Source: Leptolinea sp. HRD-7 | Lineage (GTDB): Bacteria; Chloroflexota; Anaerolineae; Anaerolineales; Anaerolineaceae | Direction of reading: 5' to 3' | Assembly (NCBI GenBank): GCA_024363285.1 | Contig: AP024710.1 | Span: 3,070,001-3,134,000 of the forward strand | Length of the DNA: 64,000 nt | Shown: piece after piece, positions 44,563 through 53,177 of the stretch | Position numbering within the stretch: position 1 is the stretch's first letter | Layout of the letters: every line of letters begins with the position of its first letter | The notes under the pieces: model-generated | The model's input: the letters and a program-made list of their open reading frames with translations, nothing else | Told to the model about the DNA's origin: nothing | The model's database searches: none | Translations under genes and position numbers: made by a program

Positions 44563-45179
44563 GTCACATCCTCCGATCCGGTCAGCAGCCCTTTCAGCCG
44601 GTTCCGGGCATAACTCAATCGGCTTTTCACCGTTCCTACCGGACAGCCGGCAACATCGGCAGTTTCCTGAAGACTTAAACCCTGATAGAAAACCAGGTCT
44701 AACACCGCTCTGTGCTCAGGAGATAATTGCGCCATTCCATTTCTCAACCGGTTTGCAGTTTCTCTTTGTTGAACCTGATCTTCCGGTATATCACGTTCAT
44801 CTTGAAGAGTATTAATCATTTCCTCAGTGATCGGGTTGGACGTGTGACGCAGCGTCTTCATAGCCGTGTTATGGACAATCCCAAGCAGCCAGGCTTTCAA
44901 CCGACTGGTTCCACGGAATGACCCCGCCATGTTCCAGACCACTACCAGAGAATCTTGCAGGACATCTTCCGCCTGAACCGGATCACCGGTAATACGCAGG
45001 GCATATGCATACATACGCTGACCGTACGCTTCATAAAGTTCATGAAACGCGGCTTCATCCTGATGGGAAACCCTTTGAATTAGAAGATTATCAGTATGAA
45101 GATCATTCATTACGCCGGTTCTGTTCTGAGAACAGGGTTCCCCGGTAATCTCCTGCTTCATTAATGTTCCTGCCAGCAT
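44559..45179 (-). CDS. ECF sigma factor (sigma-70 family)
   Basis: 206 residues. Region 2 covers about 43-110 (ITGDPVQAEDVLQDSLVVVW) and region 4 about 145-200 (LSPEHRAVLDLVFYQGLSLQ, then GTVKSRLSYARNRLK). The ATG at 45179 has GAGGA just upstream and is preferred; another ATG at 45110 lacks an RBS, and a longer frame to 45242 is unlikely. Overlaps the anti-sigma gene. Probably autoregulates the six-gene cassette. Confidence 0.9.
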   Translation of the reverse strand: MLAGTLMKQEITGEPCSQNRTGVMNDLHTDNLLIQRVSHQDEAAFHELYEAYGQRMYAYALRITGDPVQAEDVLQDSLVVVWNMAGSFRGTSRLKAWLLGIVHNTAMKTLRHTSNPITEEMINTLQDERDIPEDQVQQRETANRLRNGMAQLSPEHRAVLDLVFYQGLSLQETADVAGCPVGTVKSRLSYARNRLKGLLTGSEDVT

Positions 45180-45278
45180 ATTTCCTCGTTTCCGGTTATG
45201 CACATACAATACTATGTACCGGTACGAGGTCAAAAGGTTCAAATTTGTATTAATTAGATTTTTGAATTATACACAGGC

Positions 45279-45309
45279 AAAAAAAAAGCCGCCCGGGTAA
45301 AGAGCGGCT
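45279..45309 (-). terminator. Rho-independent terminator of the rhodanese gene
   Basis: AGCCGC and GCGGCT form a 6-bp stem on the minus strand, followed by a run of eight T, 21 bp past the stop at 45330. Confidence 0.82.
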
Positions 45310-45329
45310 GTTTGCAGGTGAAGTTTTAT

Positions 45330-45782
45330 TTAGTTACCCGATTCCACGGGGAATCCCTTTGACTGCCAGTCGGTGACCCCGCCGGCCATACTGGTCACGT
45401 TGGTAAACCCGGCTTTCAACAAAATGTCTCGCGCTTCCGCGCTTCGCCGCCCGGTTCGACAGTACACTACAATATTCTTGTCTTTGGGCAATGTATCCAA
45501 TTTTTCGGGTAAAGTCCCTAAAGGAATCAAAGTCGCGCCGGGAATATGGAATTGGTCCCACTCGCTTTGTTCACGCACATCCAGCATATAAGCGCCGCTA
45601 TCCCGTAATTTAGCCGCCTCTTCAACGGATACTTCTTTTGCCATGGTTTCTGCCGGAGCTGTCTGACCGAATGGGACAAAGATTACGACTCCCAGTATCA
45701 CGGCAACGGCAAGAACAATCCATACCCACATTGGTAATCCTTGTTTTGATGAATTTGTAAATTTTCTGGCAGTTTTAGCCAT
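45330..45782 (-). CDS. Membrane-anchored rhodanese-domain protein
   Basis: 150 residues: an N-terminal membrane anchor (about 18-37, MWVWIVLAVAVILGVVIFVP) and an extracytoplasmic rhodanese domain with DVREQSEWDQFHIPGA and active-site C108 in VVYCRTGRRS. Could carry sulfur or act in thiol redox. AAGGAG lies 8 nt before the ATG at 45782. Divergent from the two-component system that follows. Confidence 0.9.
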   Translation of the reverse strand: MAKTARKFTNSSKQGLPMWVWIVLAVAVILGVVIFVPFGQTAPAETMAKEVSVEEAAKLRDSGAYMLDVREQSEWDQFHIPGATLIPLGTLPEKLDTLPKDKNIVVYCRTGRRSAEARDILLKAGFTNVTSMAGGVTDWQSKGFPVESGN

Positions 45783-45950
45783 ATATAAGTCTCCTTGAAA
45801 TGATGAATGCATTCTATGCTTTAATTATTTATATGTTAGGATGCAGTTACTCCAAATTGGTTTCAGTTTTTCAGAATTTATTAATTATATGATGTAAGAG
45901 TATTCCCGGTCCTTCACAAATTCTTCAATACTTCGGAGTACGATAACAAC

Positions 45951-46643
45951 ATGGTAGATAGTAGCAGAAAAATACTTGTTGTGGATGATGAACCGCAAAT
46001 TGTGAAGGTATTAAAGGGTTACCTTGAAAATGCCGGCTATACCATCTTTTGCGCGATGGACGGAAAAACCGCGTTGGATCTATTTCGCCGTGAAAAACCG
46101 GATTTTGTCATACTGGATTTAAACCTGCCCGGTATCGACGGGTTGGACATCTGCCGTACGATCCGAGACACATCCAACGTTCCCATTCTGATGCTGACGG
46201 CACGCTCTGAAGAAGCAGATAGGATAGTCGGTCTGGAATTAGGTGCCGATGACTACATTGTTAAACCATTCAGCCCGCGCGAGATCGTGGTACGGGTGAA
46301 GACAATATTACGCCGTACATCCGGGGATACAGGTTTAACGAAAACCATTCAGGTGGGAGGACTGTACATAAACATTGACACACATACAGTTCAATTGGAT
46401 GACAGGCCAATCGAGCTGACTCCCTCAGAATTTGAAATACTGGTTACCCTCGCTCAACATCCCAGGCGAGTGTTTTCACGTGCGCAATTGCTGGACGCGG
46501 CACTGGGAGAATCATTCGAAGGATACGAACGAACCATTGACACACATATAAAGAACATACGTAACAAACTGGAACCAGACCCGAAGAACCCGCGATTTAT
46601 ACAAACAGTTTTCGGAGTGGGTTACAAATTTGAGGCTGATTAA
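45951..46643 (+). CDS. OmpR-family response regulator
   Basis: 230 residues: receiver domain with phospho-acceptor D56 in VILDLNLPGIDG, and a winged-helix DNA-binding domain (ELTPSEFEILVTLAQHP, and KNIRNKLEPDPKNPR). Pairs with the histidine kinase whose ATG is at 46645, immediately after this gene's TAA stop. Confidence 0.95.
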   Translation: MVDSSRKILVVDDEPQIVKVLKGYLENAGYTIFCAMDGKTALDLFRREKPDFVILDLNLPGIDGLDICRTIRDTSNVPILMLTARSEEADRIVGLELGADDYIVKPFSPREIVVRVKTILRRTSGDTGLTKTIQVGGLYINIDTHTVQLDDRPIELTPSEFEILVTLAQHPRRVFSRAQLLDAALGESFEGYERTIDTHIKNIRNKLEPDPKNPRFIQTVFGVGYKFEAD

Positions 46644-46644
46644 G

Positions 46645-48072
46645 ATGCGCAACAGTCTGATCATTAAACTTATGGGGGCTTTTCTGCTCTTGATCATTGT
46701 GAGCGCGCTGATCATATCTATTCCAACCATGCTGACGACCAAAAGCGCGTTTGACCAATATTCCAATACAAACCGACAGAATTGGTCAACACGTCTGGCC
46801 GGTACTCTGGTTGATTACTACGAGACAAATGGCAGTTGGGACGGGATAGATACGCTGTTGGCATCTACCTTATCCACCCGCCCGAATTCCAAACCTGGAA
46901 TGTTCGGTAAGGAAAACGATGGCATGCGTCACTCCATGTCAATGGGAATGATGGGAAATGATGACCAGCATGTTATTCTGGCAGATCAGAACGCGGTAAT
47001 CTTGTTTGATTCATCCGGCGAACATACCGGCAAGTATCTTCCAGAAGAAGATAGAAAAAAAGGTATAACGTTACTTTCAGGTTCCAATCCCATAGGTACC
47101 TTAATTGTCTCCAAAGATACCATCGGAAAAGGAACGCCGGCTGCAGCTTTCTTAACCTCGGTTAATCGATCAATAGTTGCCTCTGTTATCGTCAGCCTCA
47201 TGATAGCCATTATTTTAGGCGGAGTTCTATTCAATCAGGTTACATCACCACTTCGTCAGTTGAAAAAAGCGGCGGACGCGGTTGGAACAGGAAATTTCAA
47301 AGAAAGGGTTTCCATCCATTCGAACGATGAATTTGCCGATGTCGGACGATCCTTCAATCAGATGGCCGAAAGTTTGGAAAAAGCGGAGGAAAACCGGCTG
47401 CATTACATGGCAGACATTGCCCATGAACTGCGCACTCCACTTACGGCTATCCAGGGGACAATTGAAGCCATGCAGGACAAGATCCTACCGCTGGATGAAG
47501 AACAGTTGGATAATCTTCACAGTCAAACCATTCTGCTTAACCGATTGGTTAATGATCTTCGCTTGCTCTCACTGGCTGAAACCGGCCACCTGAAACTGGA
47601 CCTGAAATATATTAATCCGGGCGAGTTGACCCGGCAAACTCTGGAATCAATGAAACTGTTAGCCGGTCAAAAATCGATCACCATTAAGGTCGATATTCAG
47701 GATGGTTTGCCGGAATGTAAACTCGATTCTGACCGTTACGCGCAGATCATCAACAACCTGCTATCCAACGCCATCCGCTATACTCCTGAAAAAGGAACCA
47801 TCACAGTTAAATTATCCTCATCGACAGGTAATCTTGAACTCAGTATCATCGATACCGGGTCTGGTATTCCTCCTGAAGATCTGCCGTTTGTGTTCGATCG
47901 CTTCTACCGGGCGGATAGATCGCGGTCACGTGCCAGCGGCGGCGCCGGCCTGGGACTGGCTATCGTGAAGCATCTGGTGGAAGCCCACGGCGGGCGTATC
48001 TCTGTCATTTCGCCGGTGGAAGATACCGGGTATGGAACCCGTTTTGATATCCAACTTCCGGTCCATAATTAA
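46645..48072 (+). CDS. Histidine kinase with a Met/His-rich sensor loop
   Basis: 475 residues. Two membrane spans (about 7-28 and 172-195) enclose an extracytoplasmic domain of about 140 residues containing GMRHSMSMGMMGND (93-106), a Met/His-rich run suited to soft metal ions. Then HAMP, the HisKA domain with H260 in AHELRTPLTAIQG, and an ATPase domain with NNLLSNAIRYTP and ASGGAGLGLAIV. GAGG lies 9 nt before the ATG at 46645; a longer frame overlaps the regulator and is not needed. Signal unproven. Confidence 0.92.
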   Translation: MRNSLIIKLMGAFLLLIIVSALIISIPTMLTTKSAFDQYSNTNRQNWSTRLAGTLVDYYETNGSWDGIDTLLASTLSTRPNSKPGMFGKENDGMRHSMSMGMMGNDDQHVILADQNAVILFDSSGEHTGKYLPEEDRKKGITLLSGSNPIGTLIVSKDTIGKGTPAAAFLTSVNRSIVASVIVSLMIAIILGGVLFNQVTSPLRQLKKAADAVGTGNFKERVSIHSNDEFADVGRSFNQMAESLEKAEENRLHYMADIAHELRTPLTAIQGTIEAMQDKILPLDEEQLDNLHSQTILLNRLVNDLRLLSLAETGHLKLDLKYINPGELTRQTLESMKLLAGQKSITIKVDIQDGLPECKLDSDRYAQIINNLLSNAIRYTPEKGTITVKLSSSTGNLELSIIDTGSGIPPEDLPFVFDRFYRADRSRSRASGGAGLGLAIVKHLVEAHGGRISVISPVEDTGYGTRFDIQLPVHN

Positions 48073-48073
48073 T

Positions 48074-48640
48074 TTAACCTGTATCAGCGTCTTCCATCCT
48101 GAAAAGGTCCCGGAGCATCTCTTCTATCCAGGTAACATATAGCTCCTCATAACGTTCCCCGAATTTACGGGTAGCCTCCCACATCAGAGCGTCAAATTTA
48201 AGGCTGGGAAATTCTTTTTCCGCGTTTTGAATACTTTGCACAACTTCATTCCGGTAATATTCGAGTTGCTTACGGTGAATATCAAGTTGTATTTTTAATT
48301 GTGAAATCGCGGCTCCCCGGTCCATGCGGGCGGCAAAAAACATCTTCAAAACCAGGGTTTCCTTTTTGGGGCTGCATTCCGTATACGGTTCATCCAGCCA
48401 CATTTTTAACTCTGAAAGCCCTTTGTCAGTAATGGAATAAATCCTTCTGTCCGGCCGTTCAGTCTGTTCCACAACGCTGGATTTCACACACATCTCTTCT
48501 TCCAGACTTTTTAACGTAGTATAGATCTGGCTTAGTTTCGCATGCCAGAAATGCGACGTGGAACGGTCCATCCGGAGTTTGATGTCATATCCTGTCATGG
48601 GTGTGTAGCTCAGGAAACCTAAAATGGCATATTTAAGCAT
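48074..48640 (-). CDS. PadR-family transcriptional regulator
   Basis: 188 residues. The winged helix with MTGYDIKLRMDRSTSHFW and SQIYTTLKSLEEE is the PadR signature, and the helical C-terminal half is the usual dimer-forming region. Lies 12 bp downstream of a nitroreductase gene, and its stop nearly abuts that of the kinase gene. Probably represses the pair in response to a phenolic or other xenobiotic ligand. Confidence 0.9.
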   Translation of the reverse strand: MLKYAILGFLSYTPMTGYDIKLRMDRSTSHFWHAKLSQIYTTLKSLEEEMCVKSSVVEQTERPDRRIYSITDKGLSELKMWLDEPYTECSPKKETLVLKMFFAARMDRGAAISQLKIQLDIHRKQLEYYRNEVVQSIQNAEKEFPSLKFDALMWEATRKFGERYEELYVTWIEEMLRDLFRMEDADTG

Positions 48641-48652
48641 AATAGCCCTTGT

Positions 48653-49543
48653 TTATATCCATGTGACACTTTTCAGATCACGCCTGATTCCGCGTTTGAA
48701 ATGATGTTTCGCGTATCCCAGGATTATAGCTCCTGTCACAACATGGTTATCGGGGATCTTAAAAAACTCCCGTAGTTCCCTGCTCTTTTCGACGGCTGGA
48801 GGGATTAAATCCATGGCAGACGCGCCCAGTCCTAATGAATGCGCCGCCAGGAATCCATATGTGAGGGCGATGTGGATATCTGTGGCATAGTTCTCAGCCT
48901 CCCGGTCCGCATGAAATAAAATCATCGCCGGCGCGCCTCTAAGGAGCGTGTCCTCTTTTCCAGACTTTAAGTCAGGAAGGCGATCTATCAGAAGAGGAAT
49001 CATATGTTTTTTTAGGTTTTTATATTTTTCCGGGCCAGCATTCAATCTGACAAAGATCTGTGTGACTGGATTTGACATCTTTTTCACCAGAGTATCATAA
49101 AGACGAATCATCATAGGCAGTGATTGTTTGATCTTTTCTGGATCTTCGACAACGGTGATCTCGGTTTTGAGCGGCGGGAAGCCCGGAGGTGCCAGACGGA
49201 TGGCATATACAATTTTTTCCAGTACTTCATGTGGAACAGGTTTTTCAAGATAATTGCGAATCGCCCGCCGCGTTTCCAGTAGATGATAAAAAACTTCCGT
49301 ATCTTGATGGCCGGTAACAGGTAAGGTATAAAAGTCATTTTCGTAGCTCAAGCCCGGGATATGAATTGCTTCATTTGGGCAAACCGCCATGCAATGGCCG
49401 CAACGAAAACAAGACCACAACCGGCTTTGTAGAAAAACGACGTCACCATTGGCGTCTTTTTGAATCATCCGGTTCGGGCAAACGTCAACACAGGCGCTGC
49501 ATTTTTTACACAGAGTTCCATCAATACTCCATTCATCTGTCAT
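48653..49543 (-). CDS. Ferredoxin-nitroreductase fusion
   Basis: 296 residues. Two [4Fe-4S] clusters are indicated by CKKCSACVDVCP and CFRCGHCMAVCP near the N-terminus, followed by a nitroreductase-type FMN domain (TRRAIRNYLEKPVP, and later GLGASAMDLIPP). Such fusions reduce nitro or quinone compounds with electrons from ferredoxin. The ATG at 49543 has GGAGG 5 nt upstream and is preferred over an earlier start. Forms an operon with the PadR regulator. Confidence 0.92.
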   Translation of the reverse strand: MTDEWSIDGTLCKKCSACVDVCPNRMIQKDANGDVVFLQSRLWSCFRCGHCMAVCPNEAIHIPGLSYENDFYTLPVTGHQDTEVFYHLLETRRAIRNYLEKPVPHEVLEKIVYAIRLAPPGFPPLKTEITVVEDPEKIKQSLPMMIRLYDTLVKKMSNPVTQIFVRLNAGPEKYKNLKKHMIPLLIDRLPDLKSGKEDTLLRGAPAMILFHADREAENYATDIHIALTYGFLAAHSLGLGASAMDLIPPAVEKSRELREFFKIPDNHVVTGAIILGYAKHHFKRGIRRDLKSVTWI

Positions 49544-49632
49544 TTTCGCCTCCATATATAATTTATTATACATATTTTTTTATATATAAACAAACGAAAA
49601 GCCAAGACTTCATTCAATTTACTCAGATTTGC

Positions 49633-49660
49633 TTGACAATCCCAGACCTTCCTTTATAAT
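49633..49660 (+). promoter_or_regulatory. Consensus promoter of the his operon
   Basis: TTGACA at 49633-49638, a 16-nt spacer, TATAAT at 49655-49660. Transcription should start at about 49667-49669, on the ATG of the leader peptide. Confidence 0.9.
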
Positions 49661-49668
49661 CGCCATTA

Positions 49669-49722
49669 ATGAAATCCATCCTGTTTTCCCTGCATCATCA
49701 TTCAGAACCCTCCCCCAACTGA
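49669..49722 (+). CDS. his operon leader peptide
   Basis: 17 codons: MKSILFSLHHHSEPSPN, then TGA. Three consecutive His codons (CAT, 49693-49701) are the sensing element of a ribosome-mediated his attenuator. Its ATG lies 8 nt after the -10 box with no Shine-Dalgarno, so the mRNA is probably leaderless. The stop codon overlaps attenuator segment 2. Too short for gene finders, but promoter, His triplet and downstream hairpins all agree. Confidence 0.82.
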   Translation: MKSILFSLHHHSEPSPN

Positions 49723-49797
49723 TCGGCGGAGTCTTTTCTGGTTAAACAGGAAATAAGCAAAAACCAAACCCCCGGTCAAGACCGGGGGATTTTTTTT
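49710..49797 (+). promoter_or_regulatory. his attenuator (segments 1-4)
   Basis: Segment 1 is CTCCCCC (49710-49716), pairing with segment 2 GGCGGAG (49725-49731), 6 of 7. GATCGGCGG (49721-49729) also pairs with segment 3 CCCCCGGTC (49769-49777), 8 of 9 with one wobble, as antiterminator. Segment 3 also pairs with segment 4 ACCGGGGG (49781-49788), 8 bp, followed by a T tract, as terminator. A ribosome stalled on the His codons would cover segment 1 and let 2 pair with 3, so histidine starvation opens the operon. Confidence 0.78.
49769..49797 (+). terminator. his attenuator terminator
   Basis: CCCCCGGT, loop CAAG, ACCGGGGG, then a run of T, ending 18 nt before the hisG start. Strong rho-independent hairpin. 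Confidence 0.93.
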
Positions 49798-49815
49798 ATC
49801 TCCGAAGGAGCAGCC

Positions 49816-50823
49816 ATGTTGAACCGAGAAACAACTGATTTGAGACTATCTCTTCCATCAAAAGGTCGATTGATGGAAGATACCCTGGATTTTCTTACTG
49901 ATTGCGGATTATCCGTTTACCACCCGAATCCGCGTCAGTATGAAGCCACCATCCCGGCGCTGCCCTCGGTTCGGGTCTTATTCCAACGCCCGCCAGATAT
50001 CGCCGTCAGCGTACGCGAAGGCACGGTTGATTTCGGGATCACCGGCCTTGATGTGGTGGAAGAACGCAAAGGTGACCAGGATGAGATCATGGTGATCCAT
50101 GACGCGTTGAATTTTGGTCAGTGCCGTCTTAATCTGGCGGTTCCCGAAGCCTGGGATGACGTCACATCGGTGGATTCCCTGGCAATTAAAGCCCGCTCAC
50201 TGAATCGCAAACTGCGCGTTGCCACCAAATACCCCGAATTGACCGGAAAATTCCTGGCGGAAAAAGGGATCGCCTATACGTTGATCCCGGCGGAAGGCAC
50301 ACTTGAAACTGCCCCCTCCATCGGGTATGCCGACATAATATGCGATATCGTCTCTTCCGGCCAAACGTTACGTGATAACCGCCTTGTTGCCCTGCAGGAT
50401 GGTTGTCTGCTAAACTCCCAGGCCGTGCTGATCGCCAATCGCGATTCACTCATCAACCGGCCGGAAGCTCTGCAAACCGCCCGTTTCATTCTGGAATTCT
50501 TTGAAGCGCACCTTCGCGCAGACGAAACCCTTTCCATCTTCGCCAACATCCGCGGTGAATCTCCTGAAGCCATCGCCGATTCGATCTTCAAATCCTGTCA
50601 CATCCCGGGTCTACAGGGCCCCACCATCTCACGCGTGATCGTTCGCAATCCCGATGAAAACTGGTTCGCGGTGAATATTATCGTACAGAAGAGTAACCTG
50701 TATCAGGCGATCACTGAATTGCGCTCCATCGGGGGAAGCGGCGTGGTAGTCACCCCGGTAAAATATATTTTTGACGAAGAACCGCCCCGCTACACAGCCC
50801 TTCTCCAGGCATTGAAAGGATAA
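49816..50823 (+). CDS. hisG: ATP phosphoribosyltransferase, long form
   Basis: Joins ATP and PRPP, the first and feedback-controlled step of histidine synthesis. LPSKGRL opens the protein, and DIVSSGQTLRDNRL holds the PRPP region. 335 residues with a C-terminal ACT-like regulatory domain (SRVIVRNPDENWFAVNIIVQ) make it the long form, which does not need HisZ. GGAG lies before the ATG. First structural gene after the attenuator. Confidence 0.95.
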   Translation: MLNRETTDLRLSLPSKGRLMEDTLDFLTDCGLSVYHPNPRQYEATIPALPSVRVLFQRPPDIAVSVREGTVDFGITGLDVVEERKGDQDEIMVIHDALNFGQCRLNLAVPEAWDDVTSVDSLAIKARSLNRKLRVATKYPELTGKFLAEKGIAYTLIPAEGTLETAPSIGYADIICDIVSSGQTLRDNRLVALQDGCLLNSQAVLIANRDSLINRPEALQTARFILEFFEAHLRADETLSIFANIRGESPEAIADSIFKSCHIPGLQGPTISRVIVRNPDENWFAVNIIVQKSNLYQAITELRSIGGSGVVVTPVKYIFDEEPPRYTALLQALKG

Positions 50824-50828
50824 GACCA

Positions 50829-51926
50829 ATGAAAGCCGGTAAACGCATCACAGAAATGCCTGCCTACACACCCATTGAACCGGTGGATATTCTGGCATCA
50901 CGGTTGGGGATGCCCGTCGAAAAAATTGTGAAAATGGATGCCAATGAGAATCCGTATGGCCCGTCGCCGTTAGTACGTGAAGCGCTGGCGAGTATGGATA
51001 TGGTTCACATTTACCCGGATCCTGAAAGCCGCCTGTTGCGTGACGCTCTTGCCGAAGCTCACGGGGTTCCTGTCAATAATCTGCTGGCCGGTTCTGGAGC
51101 GGACGAGTTGATAGACCTTCTCGCCCGGGTAGTGGTCGAACCGGGAGATTCGACCCTGATCTGCCCGCCTACGTTCGGCATGTACAGTTTTGATTCTCTG
51201 CTGAATTATGGAGAATGCGTCGTCATCCCCCGGCAGGCTGACTTTTCACTTGACCTGACTGCCATAGGCAAAGCGGTAGAAGAAAAAAAACCAAAGATCA
51301 TTTTTGCCTGCTCCCCCAATAATCCTGACGGCAGATTGATGACCCCGGAAGAAATTGACTTTCTGCTCGGGTTGCCTTCCCTTATTGTTCTGGATGAAGC
51401 CTACATCGAATTCACCCAGGAGAACCTTGACCTCGGACGCGGCCGAACATTGATCCGGCAGGTTCCACAGCGGGACAACCTGATCATTCTACGCACTTTC
51501 AGCAAGTGGGCCGGGTTGGCCGGTCTGAGAGTAGGTTTTGGCGCGTTCCCTTCGTGGTTGATGGACTCTCTATGGAAAGCCAAGCAGCCTTACAACGTCA
51601 ATCTGGCGGCGTCCACAGCCGCTATCGCATCTCTCAAAGACCGGGAATATCTGGCACGTAATGTGGCAAAACTGCAGTCGGAACGGGATGTATTGTTCAA
51701 CCGTCTGTCAGATATTCCTTTTTTGAAGCCGTACCCGTCACAATCCAATTTCATTCTGTGTAAAGCCAACGGACTACCCGCTCGCCAGATAAAAACCGAA
51801 TTGGCGGCAAAGGGTGTTTTCATCCGCTATTATGATAATGACTTGCTGCGCGACTTCATCCGTATATCGGTGGGCCGCCCGCAAGACACCGTGGAACTGA
51901 TCCGCCAACTGGAGGGACTAAAATGA
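50829..51926 (+). CDS. hisC: Histidinol-phosphate aminotransferase
   Basis: PLP enzyme converting imidazole-acetol phosphate to histidinol phosphate. Motif KMDANENPYGPSP near the N-terminus and PLP-lysine K226 in TFSKWAGLAGLRVGFG. AGGA inside the hisG end serves as RBS; its stop overlaps the hisB start (ATGA). Confidence 0.95.
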   Translation: MKAGKRITEMPAYTPIEPVDILASRLGMPVEKIVKMDANENPYGPSPLVREALASMDMVHIYPDPESRLLRDALAEAHGVPVNNLLAGSGADELIDLLARVVVEPGDSTLICPPTFGMYSFDSLLNYGECVVIPRQADFSLDLTAIGKAVEEKKPKIIFACSPNNPDGRLMTPEEIDFLLGLPSLIVLDEAYIEFTQENLDLGRGRTLIRQVPQRDNLIILRTFSKWAGLAGLRVGFGAFPSWLMDSLWKAKQPYNVNLAASTAAIASLKDREYLARNVAKLQSERDVLFNRLSDIPFLKPYPSQSNFILCKANGLPARQIKTELAAKGVFIRYYDNDLLRDFIRISVGRPQDTVELIRQLEGLK

Positions 51927-52564
51927 CAGACAAAGCAGCATCAGGCAATACAGCTCGCACCGCGGAAGTACACCGTAAAACCAACGAGACAGATATTCGG
52001 ATAAAAATCAATCTGGATGGCACAGGTCAGAGTGACATTAAAACCGGAGTCGGTTTCTTTGATCACATGTTGAACCAGATCGCCTGCCACGGCCTCATCG
52101 ACCTTACCATCCAGGCAACCGGCGACCTGGACGTTGACTGTCACCACACAATCGAAGATACCGGCCTCGCGCTGGGTGACGCCGTAGCCAGGGCATTGGG
52201 TGACCGCAAGGGTATTGTTCGCATGGCCGATGTGTATGTCCCCATGGATGAAAGCCTGGCTTTTACCTGTCTTGATTTCTCGGGGCGGCCGTATTGTGTG
52301 TTCAAACCTGCCTGGCAGGGTGAAATGGTTGGCAATATCCCGGTCAGCCTGATCGAACACTTCTGGGCATCCTTCTCCATAACATCCTGCTGTAACCTGC
52401 ATATCCGGGTACTGGATGGCCGTGACAACCATCACATGGCCGAAGCTATTTTTAAATCCGCAGCACGTGCCATTCAAGCCTCAACCCGGATTGATCCACG
52501 CCGTGCAGGCAGTGTTCCATCGACCAAAGGCACCCTGCAGCCTAAAGATGATCTGCCATGGTAA
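51923..52564 (+). CDS. hisB: Imidazoleglycerol-phosphate dehydratase
   Basis: 213 residues. Manganese-binding HHTIEDTGLALGDA and DNHHMAEAIFKSAARA near the C-terminus are the two IGPD signatures. This is the dehydratase alone, without the HAD phosphatase domain of E. coli HisB, so a separate histidinol-phosphatase is needed. GGAGG precedes the ATG; its stop overlaps hisH. Confidence 0.96.
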   Translation: MTDKAASGNTARTAEVHRKTNETDIRIKINLDGTGQSDIKTGVGFFDHMLNQIACHGLIDLTIQATGDLDVDCHHTIEDTGLALGDAVARALGDRKGIVRMADVYVPMDESLAFTCLDFSGRPYCVFKPAWQGEMVGNIPVSLIEHFWASFSITSCCNLHIRVLDGRDNHHMAEAIFKSAARAIQASTRIDPRRAGSVPSTKGTLQPKDDLPW

Positions 52565-53175
52565 CCCGGACTGTCCAACTCATTGATGCCGGAACAGGCA
52601 ACCTGCAATCGGTATACAATGCTTTGCAGCACCTGGGCGCGGAGATTTGCGTCATATCGGATGCCGCCGGGCTTAAACCCGGGTTGCGTACCATCCTTCC
52701 CGGTGTCGGCGCTTTCCGGAAATTTATGGATGGCATGAATACCCGTGGGATGATCGACCCGGTCTGTGAGATCGCCGCCTCCGGTGTGCCATTGTTAGGG
52801 ATTTGCGTTGGCATGCAGGCGATGTTTGATTCAAGTGAAGAAATGGGTGACACTCCCGGGATAAAATTGTTCCCCGGCAAAGTCCGCCGTTTCCCGGAAT
52901 CCTATGGATACAAAGTTCCCCAAACCGGCTGGAATTCCATCGAGATCGTCAAACCGTCTCCTTTGTTCGCATCCATACCCTCCGGTTCATTCTTCTACTT
53001 TAATCATTCGTATTATTGCCAGCCAGATTCGAGCAAATATACGCTGGCCATAACGGATTACATTCTGCCGTTTTCCCCGGTCGTAGGCGAGAACAATGTC
53101 TTCGGGGTTCAGTTTCACCCCGAAAAGAGTCAGATCCTCGGGCAGAAATTGCTGTCAAACTTTCTGGCAATCTGA
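52558..53175 (+). CDS. hisH: Imidazole glycerol phosphate synthase, glutaminase subunit
   Basis: 205 residues. Class I glutamine amidotransferase triad: C83 in GICVGMQ, H187 and E189 in VQFHPEKS. Provides ammonia to HisF. Overlaps hisB by 7 bp. Confidence 0.95.
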   Translation: MVTRTVQLIDAGTGNLQSVYNALQHLGAEICVISDAAGLKPGLRTILPGVGAFRKFMDGMNTRGMIDPVCEIAASGVPLLGICVGMQAMFDSSEEMGDTPGIKLFPGKVRRFPESYGYKVPQTGWNSIEIVKPSPLFASIPSGSFFYFNHSYYCQPDSSKYTLAITDYILPFSPVVGENNVFGVQFHPEKSQILGQKLLSNFLAI

Positions 53176-53177
53176 TA

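Noticed and set aside
49660..49815. T-box or histidine riboswitch in the his leader
   Set aside because: No T-box sequence or long structured domain; a leader peptide with three His codons explains the region.
53016..53177. Upstream extension of hisA
   Set aside because: It lies inside hisH in another frame; family alignment starts at 53178 or 53190.
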